Of a stretch of 64,000 nucleotides of DNA, positions 1-8,727 are shown piece by piece. Below the pieces are notes generated by a model, which saw nothing but the letters and a program-made list of their open reading frames with translations, did not search any database and was not told the origin of the DNA. Source of the stretch: Mycobacterium yunnanensis (lineage in GTDB: Bacteria > Actinomycetota > Actinomycetes > Mycobacteriales > Mycobacteriaceae). The position numbers and the translations under genes were made by a program. The stretch is from positions 62,001 to 126,000 of the forward strand of contig NZ_JACKVK010000001.1 in assembly GCF_025823185.1 (NCBI RefSeq), read 5' to 3'. Position 1 is the stretch's first letter. Every line of letters begins with the position of its first letter.

Positions 1-1149
1 TTCGTCGTGCACCTGGGTGCGCCGTCCTCGCCGATCGCGTACTACCAGCAGGTGGGCCGCGCGGGCCGCTCGACGGCCAGTGCCGAGGTGGTGCTGTTGC
101 CGGGTCACGAAGATCAGGACGTGTGGCGCTACTTCTCGTCGGTCGCATTCCCGTCGGAGGCCATGGTGCGCAACGTGATCGACGCACTCGAGCCCGAGCG
201 GCCGCAGTCCACGCCCGCGCTGGAACCGCTGGTCGACCTGGGGCGGACCCGGCTGGAGATGGTGCTCAAGGTGCTCGACGTCGACGGTGCGGTGCGGCGG
301 GTGAAGGGCGGCTGGATCGGCACCGGCGTGCCGTGGGAGTACGACGAGGCCCGTTATCGAAAGCTCGACGAGGCCCGCAAGCGCGAGCAACAGGCGATGC
401 TCGACTACCAGGTCACCGAGGGCTGCCGGATGGCCTTCCTCCGGGGTCAGCTCGACGACCCGGAACTCGGCGACGGTGAACGGTGCGGTCGTTGCGACAA
501 CTGCACCGGCAAGCGGTACGACGCCTCGGTAGACCCCTCGTCGGCGGAGGACACCCGCCAGCGGTTGATGCGCCCTGGCGTCGAGATCGCGCCGCGCAAG
601 CAGTGGCCCTCCGGCCTGGCGAAGCTCGGGGTCCAGCTGAGCGGCAAGATCGGCGACGGTCCGGAGCCGGGGCGGGTCATCGGACGGCTGACCGATCTGG
701 GTTGGGGGGCGCGGCTGCGCCGCCTGCTCGACGAGCCGGACGCCGAGGTGCCCCAGGAGGTGGTGCAGGCGGCGGTGAAGGTACTGGCGTCGTGGAACTG
801 GACGACCCGGCCGACCGCCGTGCTCGCAATGGACTCCGATCGACACCCGGTCTTGATCGGTTCGCTGGCTCGAGAGCTGGCGCGGCTCGGGCGGTTGACC
901 GACCTCGGGACGCTGCAGTACGCGCCGGAGCGCCGACCGGTGACGGCTGCCAACTCCGCCTACCGCGTGGCGTCGCTCGACGGTGGTTGGCTCGCACCAG
1001 ATCCCGCTGTCATCGCCGGTGCGGGTGGGCCTGTGTTGTTGGTCGACGACATGACCGACACCGGCTGGACCATCACCATGGCGGCGCGCGTCGTCAGGTC
1101 GGCGGGGGCGTCGGAGGTGCTGCCGTTCGCGCTGGCCAGCACCAGCTAG
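1..1149 (+). CDS. rqlH: RecQ-like DNA helicase RqlH, C-terminal part (5' end outside window)
   Basis: The reading frame is open from base 1, so this is the 3' part of a longer gene. The first residues carry superfamily II helicase motif VI (QQVGRAGR). A tetracysteine zinc module follows (a Cys about 20 residues before CGRCDNC, near 421-505). The C-terminal 200 residues end in a phosphoribosyltransferase-type loop (VLLVDDMTDTGWT, about 1033-1071), as in ComF proteins. Helicase, zinc module and ComF/PRT module together are the architecture described for mycobacterial RqlH, an ATP-dependent 3'-5' helicase; the HRDC domain of E. coli RecQ is absent. The stop overlaps the convergent HNH gene by 4 nt. 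The ATPase core lies upstream and cannot be checked. Confidence 0.88.
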   Translation, partial: FVVHLGAPSSPIAYYQQVGRAGRSTASAEVVLLPGHEDQDVWRYFSSVAFPSEAMVRNVIDALEPERPQSTPALEPLVDLGRTRLEMVLKVLDVDGAVRRVKGGWIGTGVPWEYDEARYRKLDEARKREQQAMLDYQVTEGCRMAFLRGQLDDPELGDGERCGRCDNCTGKRYDASVDPSSAEDTRQRLMRPGVEIAPRKQWPSGLAKLGVQLSGKIGDGPEPGRVIGRLTDLGWGARLRRLLDEPDAEVPQEVVQAAVKVLASWNWTTRPTAVLAMDSDRHPVLIGSLARELARLGRLTDLGTLQYAPERRPVTAANSAYRVASLDGGWLAPDPAVIAGAGGPVLLVDDMTDTGWTITMAARVVRSAGASEVLPFALASTS

Positions 1150-2834
1150 TGCCCGCCGGGTTCGCGTTCGTCTTCGCGTTCGCGTCGGACGCGGTCCGCG
1201 TGGTCTTGGGGGCGGGTGGTGCTGCGCTGCGGCATGGTGAGCCCGGCCGTGTGCGGCGTGGGTCGTCCGTTCGTCGTGACCGTGGCGGTGGGTCTAGATA
1301 GTTCGGGCAACAGCAGCCGGCTGCCCGGTGTGGTGACGAACTCTCGTCCGTCGGGTGCGGTCCAGATGACGGTGCCGTCCTCGAGTTGTCTGTCGCGCCA
1401 ACCATTCTCACCACCCCAAAAGGTCTTGAGCAAGTGGTGTCGACGGCAGACGCACTTGAGGTTGGACGCGGCAGTCGGTCCGTGCGGCCACGGAATCGTA
1501 TGGTCGATGTCGGTCTGGGTGGCGGGCACGCGGCAGCCCGGGAAGCGGCAGGTCATGTCGCGGCAGCGAATGAAGTCGGCCAGCTTCTTGGATGGTCGGT
1601 ACCGGTTCTCCGGCGGGGCTTGCCCGGGGTGCACGATCCGGGTGATGGTGGCCCCAATGGCGGCGCGGCACGCGACGGCACCGGGGAGGAATTGGCCTCC
1701 CATCATCGCCGCGGGGCGTAGCTTCGCGAAGTATCCGGGTGCCGGGGTGAGGGCCTCGGTAAGGGTGAGGTCGCGAAGGGGCTTGTCGAAGAGCGGTGGC
1801 TCTTCCCCGTCGATGGCGGCTCGCTCATCGGCCGCTGAGGAGGGAGTGGGCCTGGTCGGCGGCGACTCGCCCTGAGGCGCAAGATCATCGGATTTCGGCG
1901 AGGCATCTGCTTTGTCGAGGGCTGGCGCGGTGGACTCCTCGGCGTCGGCCTCTTTGGGGGCTTCCGGTCGCGGCGCGGGGCTCTCGGGCCGTGGCGCAGG
2001 CGGCTCGGACTCGGGCGTCGCGGTCGGATCAGCCAACGTCTCTTCGCTGGCAATAACGTAGACCACCACGCCGGTGGCGGGCGGGTTCTGCGCGGCCGCG
2101 CAGTCATCGGCGCCGCACAGGCACGCCATGCGGTCGGTCCCGATGGCCCCGATGGCGTCGGCGCGGAGTTGGTCGGCGGTTCGGGGGTCGGCCGGGCACA
2201 CGGTGGCGGCCAGGTTCTTCAATCGTGTTTCGAATGCCTTGGCGTCGTGGGCGAACAGGGTGGCCAACACCGTGGCCATTCCGCTGCCGTCCTCCTCGAT
2301 GTGCACCTCCACCGACCGGCCTCGGGCCTTCGTCTCGCTGCGGCGCACGGCGTGCGGGTCGACCTGGTGGACGAAGACGTCGATGGCCTTCTCGGTCTTG
2401 TCGACCGACCTCGGTTCCCAGTCGCCGAATGCCTCAGCCAGCAGGCCGTCGAGTGCACGTAGGGCGTCGGGGTCGATGACCAGGGCCCCGCGGTGCACGA
2501 CAGTCTTCACCAACGCATACGTGATCAACCCCTCGGCGAACACCGCGGCCACGCGGGGGAACCGGTCGTGCAACGCCACCGCGATCAACAGTTGGTGAGA
2601 GGCCGTGCCGGGGGTGATGTTCTGGGCGGCGCCGATGTGGGCGGCGACGGCGTCGAGGTTGTCCAGGCACCACTGGTCGCGATCGGCGGACCCGGACAGC
2701 GCATGGGCCTCGTCGAGCATGGCGGCCATCGTCGCGACCCGGTGAGCGCAGGCCGCGTTCTCCACTCGCGACCACGTCGACAGGGCCCCGGCGCCGCGGG
2801 TGCCGGTCGTCGCGTTGACCAGATCGTCGAACAT
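1146..2834 (-). CDS. 13E12 repeat family HNH endonuclease domain protein (DUF222)
   Basis: A 562-residue protein of the DUF222/13E12 family common in mycobacteria. The N-terminal half is the alpha-helical DUF222 region, followed by a Pro/Ala/Glu/Ser-rich linker (roughly residues 255-345). A C-terminal HNH nuclease motif is visible: two CRxxxCxFPGC cysteines, DHTIPWPHG, then NLKCVCRRHH. The family is presumed to cut DNA, but its biological role is not established. Members occur in many dispersed copies, which can suggest past mobility; no terminal repeats flank this copy. The ATG at 2834 is followed directly by the conserved N-terminus. Confidence 0.85.
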   Translation of the reverse strand: MFDDLVNATTGTRGAGALSTWSRVENAACAHRVATMAAMLDEAHALSGSADRDQWCLDNLDAVAAHIGAAQNITPGTASHQLLIAVALHDRFPRVAAVFAEGLITYALVKTVVHRGALVIDPDALRALDGLLAEAFGDWEPRSVDKTEKAIDVFVHQVDPHAVRRSETKARGRSVEVHIEEDGSGMATVLATLFAHDAKAFETRLKNLAATVCPADPRTADQLRADAIGAIGTDRMACLCGADDCAAAQNPPATGVVVYVIASEETLADPTATPESEPPAPRPESPAPRPEAPKEADAEESTAPALDKADASPKSDDLAPQGESPPTRPTPSSAADERAAIDGEEPPLFDKPLRDLTLTEALTPAPGYFAKLRPAAMMGGQFLPGAVACRAAIGATITRIVHPGQAPPENRYRPSKKLADFIRCRDMTCRFPGCRVPATQTDIDHTIPWPHGPTAASNLKCVCRRHHLLKTFWGGENGWRDRQLEDGTVIWTAPDGREFVTTPGSRLLLPELSRPTATVTTNGRPTPHTAGLTMPQRSTTRPQDHADRVRREREDEREPGGH

Positions 2835-2949
2835 GAACCCAGTTTAGGCCTCACCACCGACGAAAGTTGTTCTGCTACATGCATTCTGTGGATGAACGCC
2901 GCAGTGTGGACAACTCCGCCCCGGGCCCCGGAAATGTCGGTGGCGAGTG

Positions 2950-3843
2950 CTAGACGAGCCCGCCCAGCTGCGCGGTCAAAACCTGCGCACTCGCGATCAG
3001 ACTGCGCGCACGCTTGGTGATCTCGGTATCCGTCAGCGCCCGACCGATCTGAAGTGACATCACCATCGCCTGCCTGCGGTGGTGATCGAAGACGGGGGCG
3101 GAGATGACGCTGATGTCATGCCGCCTCGACCGCCCCGGCCCAGCCGCCGACACCTCACTGCTGAGGTAGACCCGCTCGCCGATGTCGGAGATCATCTCGC
3201 CCAGCAACGCGCGCAATTCCTGCGGCATGGTGCTCGACATGCCGGCCATCAGGGCGTAGAGCCGACGCCCACTGGGGGTTAGCCGCTCGACCAGATACCC
3301 CTCCCGCCGGCATTCGGTCACCACCCGGTCGAGGCGTTCGGAGTCGGTGCGCAGCGGAATGGTCGGCTCCTTGGCCAGCCAACTGCGCAGCGCCTCGTCG
3401 TCCCACAGCACGAACATCAACCCGACCGGTGGGGCGAATGGATAGCTTTGGCCCACCCGCACCCCGACGTCCGCGCTCTGCGAGCCGACCAACTCCAGCA
3501 GGGTGATGCGGTCGTCGATCACCGCGGACAACGCGGCGGTGGTGTCGTAGGCAGAGGCCAGACGGGTCAATTCGTCACGCGCTGTGGGGCTCACGCGCAT
3601 CGACTCCTGTGCGGTGTGTCCAAGGGAGATGAGACGCGGTCCCAGGCGGTAGGTCTTGTCCTGGCCGTCGCGGATCAGGTAGTCGGAGTCGACCAACGTG
3701 GTCAGGATGCCGAGGCAGGTCGGCTTGCTCAGCTCGACACGGCGGGCCAGATCGGACAACCCGAACCGATCGTGCGGATGCCGCGCCAGGAAGTCGAGGA
3801 TCGCGATGACCCGTTGCGTCGGGGGTGACGTCCTGTCGGTCAC
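2950..3843 (-). CDS. IclR-family transcriptional regulator
   Basis: A 297-residue regulator with an N-terminal winged helix-turn-helix (TQRVIAILDFLARHP onward, about residues 1-65) and a C-terminal IclR effector-binding domain. I place the start at GTG 3843 because a strong Shine-Dalgarno (AGGAGGG) sits 8 nt upstream; a further-upstream ATG at 3921 would put the KstR box inside the gene. It diverges from the DUF1214/SDR/sulfotransferase operon. The shared promoter region holds a perfect KstR box and a separate 18-bp inverted repeat that is a good candidate operator for this protein. The effector is unknown; a steroid-derived acid or CoA thioester is an inference from context. Confidence 0.88.
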   Translation of the reverse strand: MTDRTSPPTQRVIAILDFLARHPHDRFGLSDLARRVELSKPTCLGILTTLVDSDYLIRDGQDKTYRLGPRLISLGHTAQESMRVSPTARDELTRLASAYDTTAALSAVIDDRITLLELVGSQSADVGVRVGQSYPFAPPVGLMFVLWDDEALRSWLAKEPTIPLRTDSERLDRVVTECRREGYLVERLTPSGRRLYALMAGMSSTMPQELRALLGEMISDIGERVYLSSEVSAAGPGRSRRHDISVISAPVFDHHRRQAMVMSLQIGRALTDTEITKRARSLIASAQVLTAQLGGLV

Positions 3844-3873
3844 GAGGCCGCCCTCCTGCACGTTGACTCGAAT

Positions 3874-3887
3874 TGGAACACGTTCTA
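3874..3887. promoter_or_regulatory. KstR operator (IclR gene / DUF1214 operon)
   Basis: The sequence TGGAACACGTTCTA is a perfect match to the 14-bp KstR consensus TnnAACnnGTTnnA. It lies 30 nt upstream of the IclR-gene GTG and about 80 nt upstream of the DUF1214 start, so KstR could control both directions. Confidence 0.85.
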
Positions 3888-3913
3888 GTGTCAGGTCGGT
3901 AAATGTACCAGGT

Positions 3914-3931
3914 CGGTCCAATAATGGACCG
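3914..3931. promoter_or_regulatory. 18-bp inverted repeat, candidate IclR-protein operator
   Basis: Perfect 7-bp arms CGGTCCA and TGGACCG are separated by ATAA. IclR-family dimers typically bind palindromes of this size next to their own gene. The site sits 37 nt upstream of the chosen start of the divergent operon and 27 bp from the KstR box, a position suited to repression. Assignment to this regulator is inferred. Confidence 0.6.
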
Positions 3932-3967
3932 CTGATGCATCGGGATCACCGGGAGGCCGCAGTTCAC

Positions 3968-5095
3968 ATGTACGCACAGCCGTTGGCCGACGCCATAGCA
4001 GAGGCCGAGAAGCTCGTCGCCGCAGCGCCATTCATCGAATCCGAGGCCGACCTGCTCGAGGGACTGCAGTACCTCGCCGGCTGCATCTCTGGCTGCACCC
4101 ACGTCGCATTCGACTACGACAGGGACCACCCGTTCCTGCACAGCGGCACTGGGCCGTTCACCAAGATGGGGCTGGACAATCCCGACACCATGTACTTCGG
4201 CACTCGGGTTCAGCCCGGGCACGAGTATGTCGTGACCGGCACGCGCGGTACCACCACCGACGTCAGCTTCCAGTTGCTGGGTGGCGAGTACACCGACTCC
4301 GAAGTACCCGACAGCGAGACCGCCTTCGACGACCGCAAGCTCGACATCGCCTCCGACGGCACCTTCGAGTGGCGCTTCACGCCAGCCACGCCCGCGCAGT
4401 TGGTAATCCGCGAGGTCTACAACGATTGGTCCGCGAAGCGGGGCACCTTCGCCATCGCCCGCACGGACACCGAAGGCACGGCACCACCGGCGTTGACCAA
4501 GGAGTTGATCGAAAAGCGCTACGCCGTCGCCGGCAAGCAACTGGTGCAACGCGTCAAGACGTGGCTGCAGTTTCCGCAATGGTTCTACACCGACGCCCCC
4601 GCCAACTCCATGGTCTCACCGCGGCTGACCCCCGGTGGCCTGGCGACGCAGTACTCCTCCGCCGGACAGTTCGACTTGGCGGAGGACCAGGCGCTGCTCA
4701 TCACCCTGCCCGTCACCGATGCGCCCTACCTCGGCTTCCAGCTGGGCAGTCTGTGGTACATCTCGCTGGACTACATCAACCATCAGACCTCACTCAACGG
4801 CACGCAGGCGCAGGCAGATCCGGACGACAAGATTCGCATCGTCGTCTCCGACCGCAATCCGGGCGTCGTCAACTGGGTGGAGACGCTCGGCCATCGGAAG
4901 GGCTATCTGCAGTTCCGCTGGCAGCGGGTGTCCCGTCAGCTGACCGAGGCCGACGGACCCACCGTCGAGCTGCTCGACGTCGCCGACGTCCCCAGCGCGC
5001 TCCCGTACTACGACGACAACCGGATCTCCGACGACGACTGGAGGGCGCGAATTGCCCTTCGGCAGCGCCAAATTGGCGAAAGGATGGTGGGATAG
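3968..5095 (+). CDS. DUF1214 domain protein (Rv3531c-like)
   Basis: A 375-residue protein resembling M. tuberculosis Rv3531c, with a C-terminal DUF1214 region (about residues 270-370). Biochemical function is unknown. I chose ATG 3968 because GGGAGG lies 11 nt upstream; an in-frame ATG at 3935 is the alternative. No signal peptide or membrane segment is evident. It is the first gene of a three-gene operon (DUF1214, SDR, sulfotransferase-like) that matches the order Rv3531c-Rv3530c-Rv3529c and lies next to kshA in the cholesterol regulon, so a role in steroid modification is likely but unproven. Confidence 0.85.
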   Translation: MYAQPLADAIAEAEKLVAAAPFIESEADLLEGLQYLAGCISGCTHVAFDYDRDHPFLHSGTGPFTKMGLDNPDTMYFGTRVQPGHEYVVTGTRGTTTDVSFQLLGGEYTDSEVPDSETAFDDRKLDIASDGTFEWRFTPATPAQLVIREVYNDWSAKRGTFAIARTDTEGTAPPALTKELIEKRYAVAGKQLVQRVKTWLQFPQWFYTDAPANSMVSPRLTPGGLATQYSSAGQFDLAEDQALLITLPVTDAPYLGFQLGSLWYISLDYINHQTSLNGTQAQADPDDKIRIVVSDRNPGVVNWVETLGHRKGYLQFRWQRVSRQLTEADGPTVELLDVADVPSALPYYDDNRISDDDWRARIALRQRQIGERMVG

Positions 5096-5096
5096 C

Positions 5097-5879
5097 ATGG
5101 CCGGACTTCTCGAGGACAAGGTCGTCGTCATCAGCGGTGTCGGACCCGCGCTGGGGACGACGCTCGCCAGGCGGTGCGCCGAACAGGGGGCCGATCTGGT
5201 TCTCGCCGCGCGCACCGTGGAGCGGCTCGACGACGTCGCCAAGCAGGTCACGGACCTGGGCCGCCGCGCTCTGTCGGTGGGCACCGACATCACCGACGAA
5301 GCTCAGGTGGGCAATCTCGTAGAGCAGTCACTCTCGGCCTACGGTCGAGTGGACGTGTTGGTCAACAACGCATTTCGCGTGCCGTCGATGCGGCCGCTGG
5401 CCGACACGACCTTCGAGCACATGCGGGACGCAATCGAGTTGACGGTCTTCGGCGCCCTGCGCATGATTCAGGGCTTCACCCCGGCATTGGCCGAGTCGAA
5501 GGGGTCGATCGTCAACGTCAACTCGATGGTGGTCCGCCATTCTCAGGCCAAGTACGGGGCGTACAAGATGGCGAAATCGGCCCTGCTGGCGATGTCGCAA
5601 TCCCTGGCTACCGAGCTTGGTGACGACGGCATCCGCGTCAATTCCATTCTGCCGGGCTATATCTGGGGCGGCACACTGCAGGGCTACTTCGAACATCAGG
5701 CAAGCAAGTACGGCACCACCGTCGACGACATCTACAAGGCGGCAGCGGTCAACAGCGACCTCAAGCGGCTGCCCACCGAGGATGAGGTCGCCTCGGCGAT
5801 CCTGTTCATGGCGAGCGATCTGTCCAGCGGCATCACCGGCCAGGCCCTCGACGTCAACTGCGGGGAGTACAAGGCATGA
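5097..5879 (+). CDS. SDR-family oxidoreductase (Rv3530c-like)
   Basis: A 260-residue classical short-chain dehydrogenase. The Rossmann glycine motif is slightly atypical (SGVGPALG near residues 13-20). The NNA motif (VLVNNAF) and the catalytic Tyr-Lys pair (YKMAK) are present. ATG 5097 follows AAAGGATGG and starts 1 nt after the previous stop, indicating co-transcription. The substrate is probably a steroid or acyl-CoA hydroxyl group because of the neighbouring genes, but the sequence does not show it. Confidence 0.88.
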   Translation: MAGLLEDKVVVISGVGPALGTTLARRCAEQGADLVLAARTVERLDDVAKQVTDLGRRALSVGTDITDEAQVGNLVEQSLSAYGRVDVLVNNAFRVPSMRPLADTTFEHMRDAIELTVFGALRMIQGFTPALAESKGSIVNVNSMVVRHSQAKYGAYKMAKSALLAMSQSLATELGDDGIRVNSILPGYIWGGTLQGYFEHQASKYGTTVDDIYKAAAVNSDLKRLPTEDEVASAILFMASDLSSGITGQALDVNCGEYKA

Positions 5880-7015
5880 GGACCAACGTGGGAACGGTCG
5901 ACGACCTTCACGCTTCGGCGGTGAAGGCCTGTGGGCTCGAGGACTTCGGGGTGGACGACGACAACTATCGCGAAGCCCTTGGCGTGCTGCTGGATTCGTT
6001 CGCCCGCGACGCCGAACTGACCGAATTCGGCAGCAAGATGCAACGCTTCTTCGTCCGCAACGCCCTGGTGGCCAGGCTGGTGTCGGAGGCGGCCTTCGAG
6101 CAGTACCCGCAGCACGTGGACGTGCCGGTCGAGCGTCCGATCTTCGTCACCGGGCTGCCGCGCACCGGAACCACTGCCATCCACCGCCTGCTGACCGCCG
6201 ATCCCGCGCACCAGGGGCTCGAGCTGTGGCTGGCCGAGTTCCCGCAGCCCCGGCCGCCGCGCGAGACCTGGTCGGACAACCCGGTGTTTCAACGGCTCGA
6301 CGCGCAGTTCAGCAAGGCGCACGAGGAGAACCCGGACTACACCGGACTGCACTACATGACGGCCGACGAAGTGGAGGAATGCTGGCAACTGCTCCGCCAG
6401 TCATTGCACTCGGTCTCCTACGAGACGCTGGCGCACGTACCTACCTACTCGCGATGGCTTTCCCAGCAGGACTGGACCAAACCCTATGAGCGTCATCGGA
6501 AGAACCTCCAGCTGATCGGGCTGAACGACGCCGACAAGCGCTGGGTGTTGAAGAATCCAAGCCACCTGTTCGCCCTCGACGCACTGTTCGCCACGTACCC
6601 CGACGCGTTGGTGGTGCAGTGCCATCGGCCTGCCGAGACGATCATGGCGTCGATGTGCTCGCTGGCGCAGCACACGACCGAGGGCTGGTCGACCGTCTTC
6701 ACCGGTGACGTCATCGGACAGGACTCCCTGGAGACCTGGTCGCGTGGGCTCGAGTTGTTCAACGCCGAGCGGGCCAAACACGATGCGGCGCAGTTCTACG
6801 ACCTGGACTACTTCGAGTTCATCAAGGATCCGATCCCAGTCGTCGAGAAGATCTACCGGCAGTTTGGGCTCGAATTCACCGACGCCGCACGGGAGTCGAT
6901 GATGGCGATGCACGCCGAGAGTCAGCAAGGTCCGCGGGCGCCCAAGCACACCTACTCCCTGGCCGACTATGGGCTGACCGACGAGCAGGTCAAGGAACGC
7001 TTCGCGGGGCTGTAG
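5876..7015 (+). CDS. Sulfotransferase-family protein (Rv3529c-like)
   Basis: A 379-residue protein with the 5'-PSB loop of PAPS-dependent sulfotransferases (TGLPRTGTT, residues 92-100) and a later stretch, LKNPSHLFALDAL, that fits the second PAPS-contact region. The start overlaps the SDR stop by 4 nt (ATGA), showing translational coupling. Homologues in this position are annotated as sulfotransferase-like proteins without a proven acceptor. A sterol or lipid hydroxyl acceptor is plausible from context only. Confidence 0.85.
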   Translation: MRTNVGTVDDLHASAVKACGLEDFGVDDDNYREALGVLLDSFARDAELTEFGSKMQRFFVRNALVARLVSEAAFEQYPQHVDVPVERPIFVTGLPRTGTTAIHRLLTADPAHQGLELWLAEFPQPRPPRETWSDNPVFQRLDAQFSKAHEENPDYTGLHYMTADEVEECWQLLRQSLHSVSYETLAHVPTYSRWLSQQDWTKPYERHRKNLQLIGLNDADKRWVLKNPSHLFALDALFATYPDALVVQCHRPAETIMASMCSLAQHTTEGWSTVFTGDVIGQDSLETWSRGLELFNAERAKHDAAQFYDLDYFEFIKDPIPVVEKIYRQFGLEFTDAARESMMAMHAESQQGPRAPKHTYSLADYGLTDEQVKERFAGL

Positions 7016-7027
7016 CCGAGAAGTGGA

Positions 7028-7477
7028 CTAGCCGTCGCCGGGTGACGGTGCGGTCGACTGCTCCTCGAGACAACCCTCGGCGACGGCGTGGCGGATGCTG
7101 TCGGTGAGTCGGGGGCACGACCGGGCGCGACTGCTGTCTCCGCCGGAGGCCCGCACCTCGGCGAACGTTGCGCAGCGCGCGGTGGCCTCCGAACTCCACT
7201 GCACGGCGGTGTGTTGCGGACCAAGCTTCTTGACGGCCACGGTGACGTGGCAGAACCGGCAGTCGACCGGGACCAACCCGGCCGTCAGGTAGCGCTCGCG
7301 GTCCCGCGCGGACGCCTCCTTCACGGCCGCCGCGCGGGCCGGGTCGGAGGCGAAATCCGGTGCCTTCGACCAGGTTCCGGCAGCTCGACCGTCCGCGGCG
7401 GGATGCTCGTCGTCATCATGACCGAGGAGGGAGAGCATGGAGCGCGCCAGCTGGTCGGCATCCGGCGCGTCGGTCAT
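7028..7477 (-). CDS. Conserved small protein co-translated with KshA (Rv3527-like)
   Basis: A 149-residue protein whose ATG overlaps the kshA stop by 4 nt (ATGA at 7474-7477). The first half is charged and probably disordered. The second half holds a possible metal or redox motif, CRFCHVTV (about residues 73-80), and three further cysteines. No catalytic fold is recognised. The tight coupling to kshA, kept at the same place in M. tuberculosis as Rv3527, suggests an accessory role for the oxygenase. Function is unknown. Confidence 0.85.
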   Translation of the reverse strand: MTDAPDADQLARSMLSLLGHDDDEHPAADGRAAGTWSKAPDFASDPARAAAVKEASARDRERYLTAGLVPVDCRFCHVTVAVKKLGPQHTAVQWSSEATARCATFAEVRASGGDSSRARSCPRLTDSIRHAVAEGCLEEQSTAPSPGDG

Positions 7478-8628
7478 GTCGCCGGCTGTTCCTCCGCGCG
7501 TTTGCGCAGATTCTCGTCGACTTCCACGGCCCACTTCTCGTTGGCCGCCGTGGTGTCCACCTCGATTTCGAACCGATCGGTCATGTCGGCGGTGACGTCG
7601 GCGACGTCGACGTAGAACTGCTGGTACCACCGGCGCATCTGGTAGACCGCGCCGTCCTCTTCGACCAGGAGCGGATTGTCGATCCGGGTCTTGTGCTTCC
7701 AGATCTCCACGTCCTGCAGGAAGCCCTTGCTGACGCCCTCGGTGAACGCCTTGGACAGCTTCTCGGTCATCTTCTCGTCCATGCCCTTGGGCTTCTCGAC
7801 GATGACGCCCCACTGCAGGACGAACGAATCCTGTGTGACGGGGTAATGGCAGTTGATCAGGATGGACTCGGCCTTGAAGCCGCCGTAATTGTTGTGCAGC
7901 CAGTTGATCATGAACGACGGGCCGAAGTACGACGCCTCGGAGTCGAGATGCGCCTCGCCGTAGGCGGTGCCGAGGTCGTCGACGTCGGGCCTGCCCACGT
8001 TGTGCAGATACTGCGAGGCGACGTGGCCCTCGAAGACGTTCTTGAAGTACGTCGGCAAGCCGAAGTGGATGTAGAAGAAGTGCGCCATGTCGGTGACGTT
8101 GTCGATGATCTCGCGGCAGTTGGAACCCTCGATGAGCATCGAGTTCCAGCGCCAGTCCGTCCAGTCGGCGCTGCCGTACTCGGGCAGCTCCGGGATGCGC
8201 AGCTCCGGCGGCGGTGGATTGCCCTCGTGGTCGTGCCAGACGTAGAGCAGCCCATTGCGGACGTCGGTCTCCCAGGCGCGCGTGCGGGCCAGCCGAGGGG
8301 TGCGCTTGGCGTAGGGCACCAGCTTGCACTTGCCATCGCCGCCCCACCGCCAGTCGTGGAACGGGCAGGCGACCTCGTCGCCCTTGACCGTGCCCTGCGA
8401 CAGGTCCCCGCCCATGTGGCGGCAGTAGCCGTCGAGGATCTTGAGGTCACCGTGCGAATCGGCGAAGACCACCAGCTTGGTGCCGAATATCTCGACCGAG
8501 TGCGGCGAGCCGTCGGCAAAGTTGGCGACCGGTCCGAGGCAGTGCCAACCCCGCGCGTAGCGGTCCGGCAGAGCTCCGGTGTCGATCTCGCGAATGTTCG
8601 CGGACACCGCGGTTGTCTCGGTACTCAC
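7474..8628 (-). CDS. kshA: 3-ketosteroid 9-alpha-hydroxylase, oxygenase subunit KshA
   Basis: A 384-residue Rieske non-haem iron oxygenase. With the reductase KshB (not in this window) it hydroxylates C9 of 3-ketosteroids, which together with delta-1 dehydrogenation opens ring B. The Rieske cluster ligands are visible as C69-x-H71 (CRH) and C88-x2-H91 (CPFH). The mononuclear iron region is NVTDMAHFFYIH with D180, H183 and H188. The GTG at 8628 has GGGAGG 6 nt upstream. A perfect KstR box lies 31 nt upstream of the start. Length and motifs match characterised KshA proteins. Confidence 0.96.
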   Translation of the reverse strand: MSTETTAVSANIREIDTGALPDRYARGWHCLGPVANFADGSPHSVEIFGTKLVVFADSHGDLKILDGYCRHMGGDLSQGTVKGDEVACPFHDWRWGGDGKCKLVPYAKRTPRLARTRAWETDVRNGLLYVWHDHEGNPPPPELRIPELPEYGSADWTDWRWNSMLIEGSNCREIIDNVTDMAHFFYIHFGLPTYFKNVFEGHVASQYLHNVGRPDVDDLGTAYGEAHLDSEASYFGPSFMINWLHNNYGGFKAESILINCHYPVTQDSFVLQWGVIVEKPKGMDEKMTEKLSKAFTEGVSKGFLQDVEIWKHKTRIDNPLLVEEDGAVYQMRRWYQQFYVDVADVTADMTDRFEIEVDTTAANEKWAVEVDENLRKRAEEQPAT

Positions 8629-8658
8629 GGTTGGCCTCCCGTTCGATTGCCCTCTAAC

Positions 8659-8672
8659 TAGAACACGTTACA
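8659..8672. promoter_or_regulatory. KstR operator (kshA / gamma-CA-like gene)
   Basis: TAGAACACGTTACA matches TnnAACnnGTTnnA at every fixed position. It lies between the divergent kshA and gamma-carbonic-anhydrase-like genes and could control both. Confidence 0.87.
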
Positions 8673-8727
8673 GTTTTCGGCGCAGTACGCGCAATGTGAG
8701 TGTCGCTGGCTGAGGTATATCTAGACG

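Noticed and set aside
1146-2834. 13E12/HNH gene as part of a mobile element or prophage
   Set aside because: No integrase, terminal repeats or phage genes nearby; such genes are ordinary dispersed repeats in mycobacteria.
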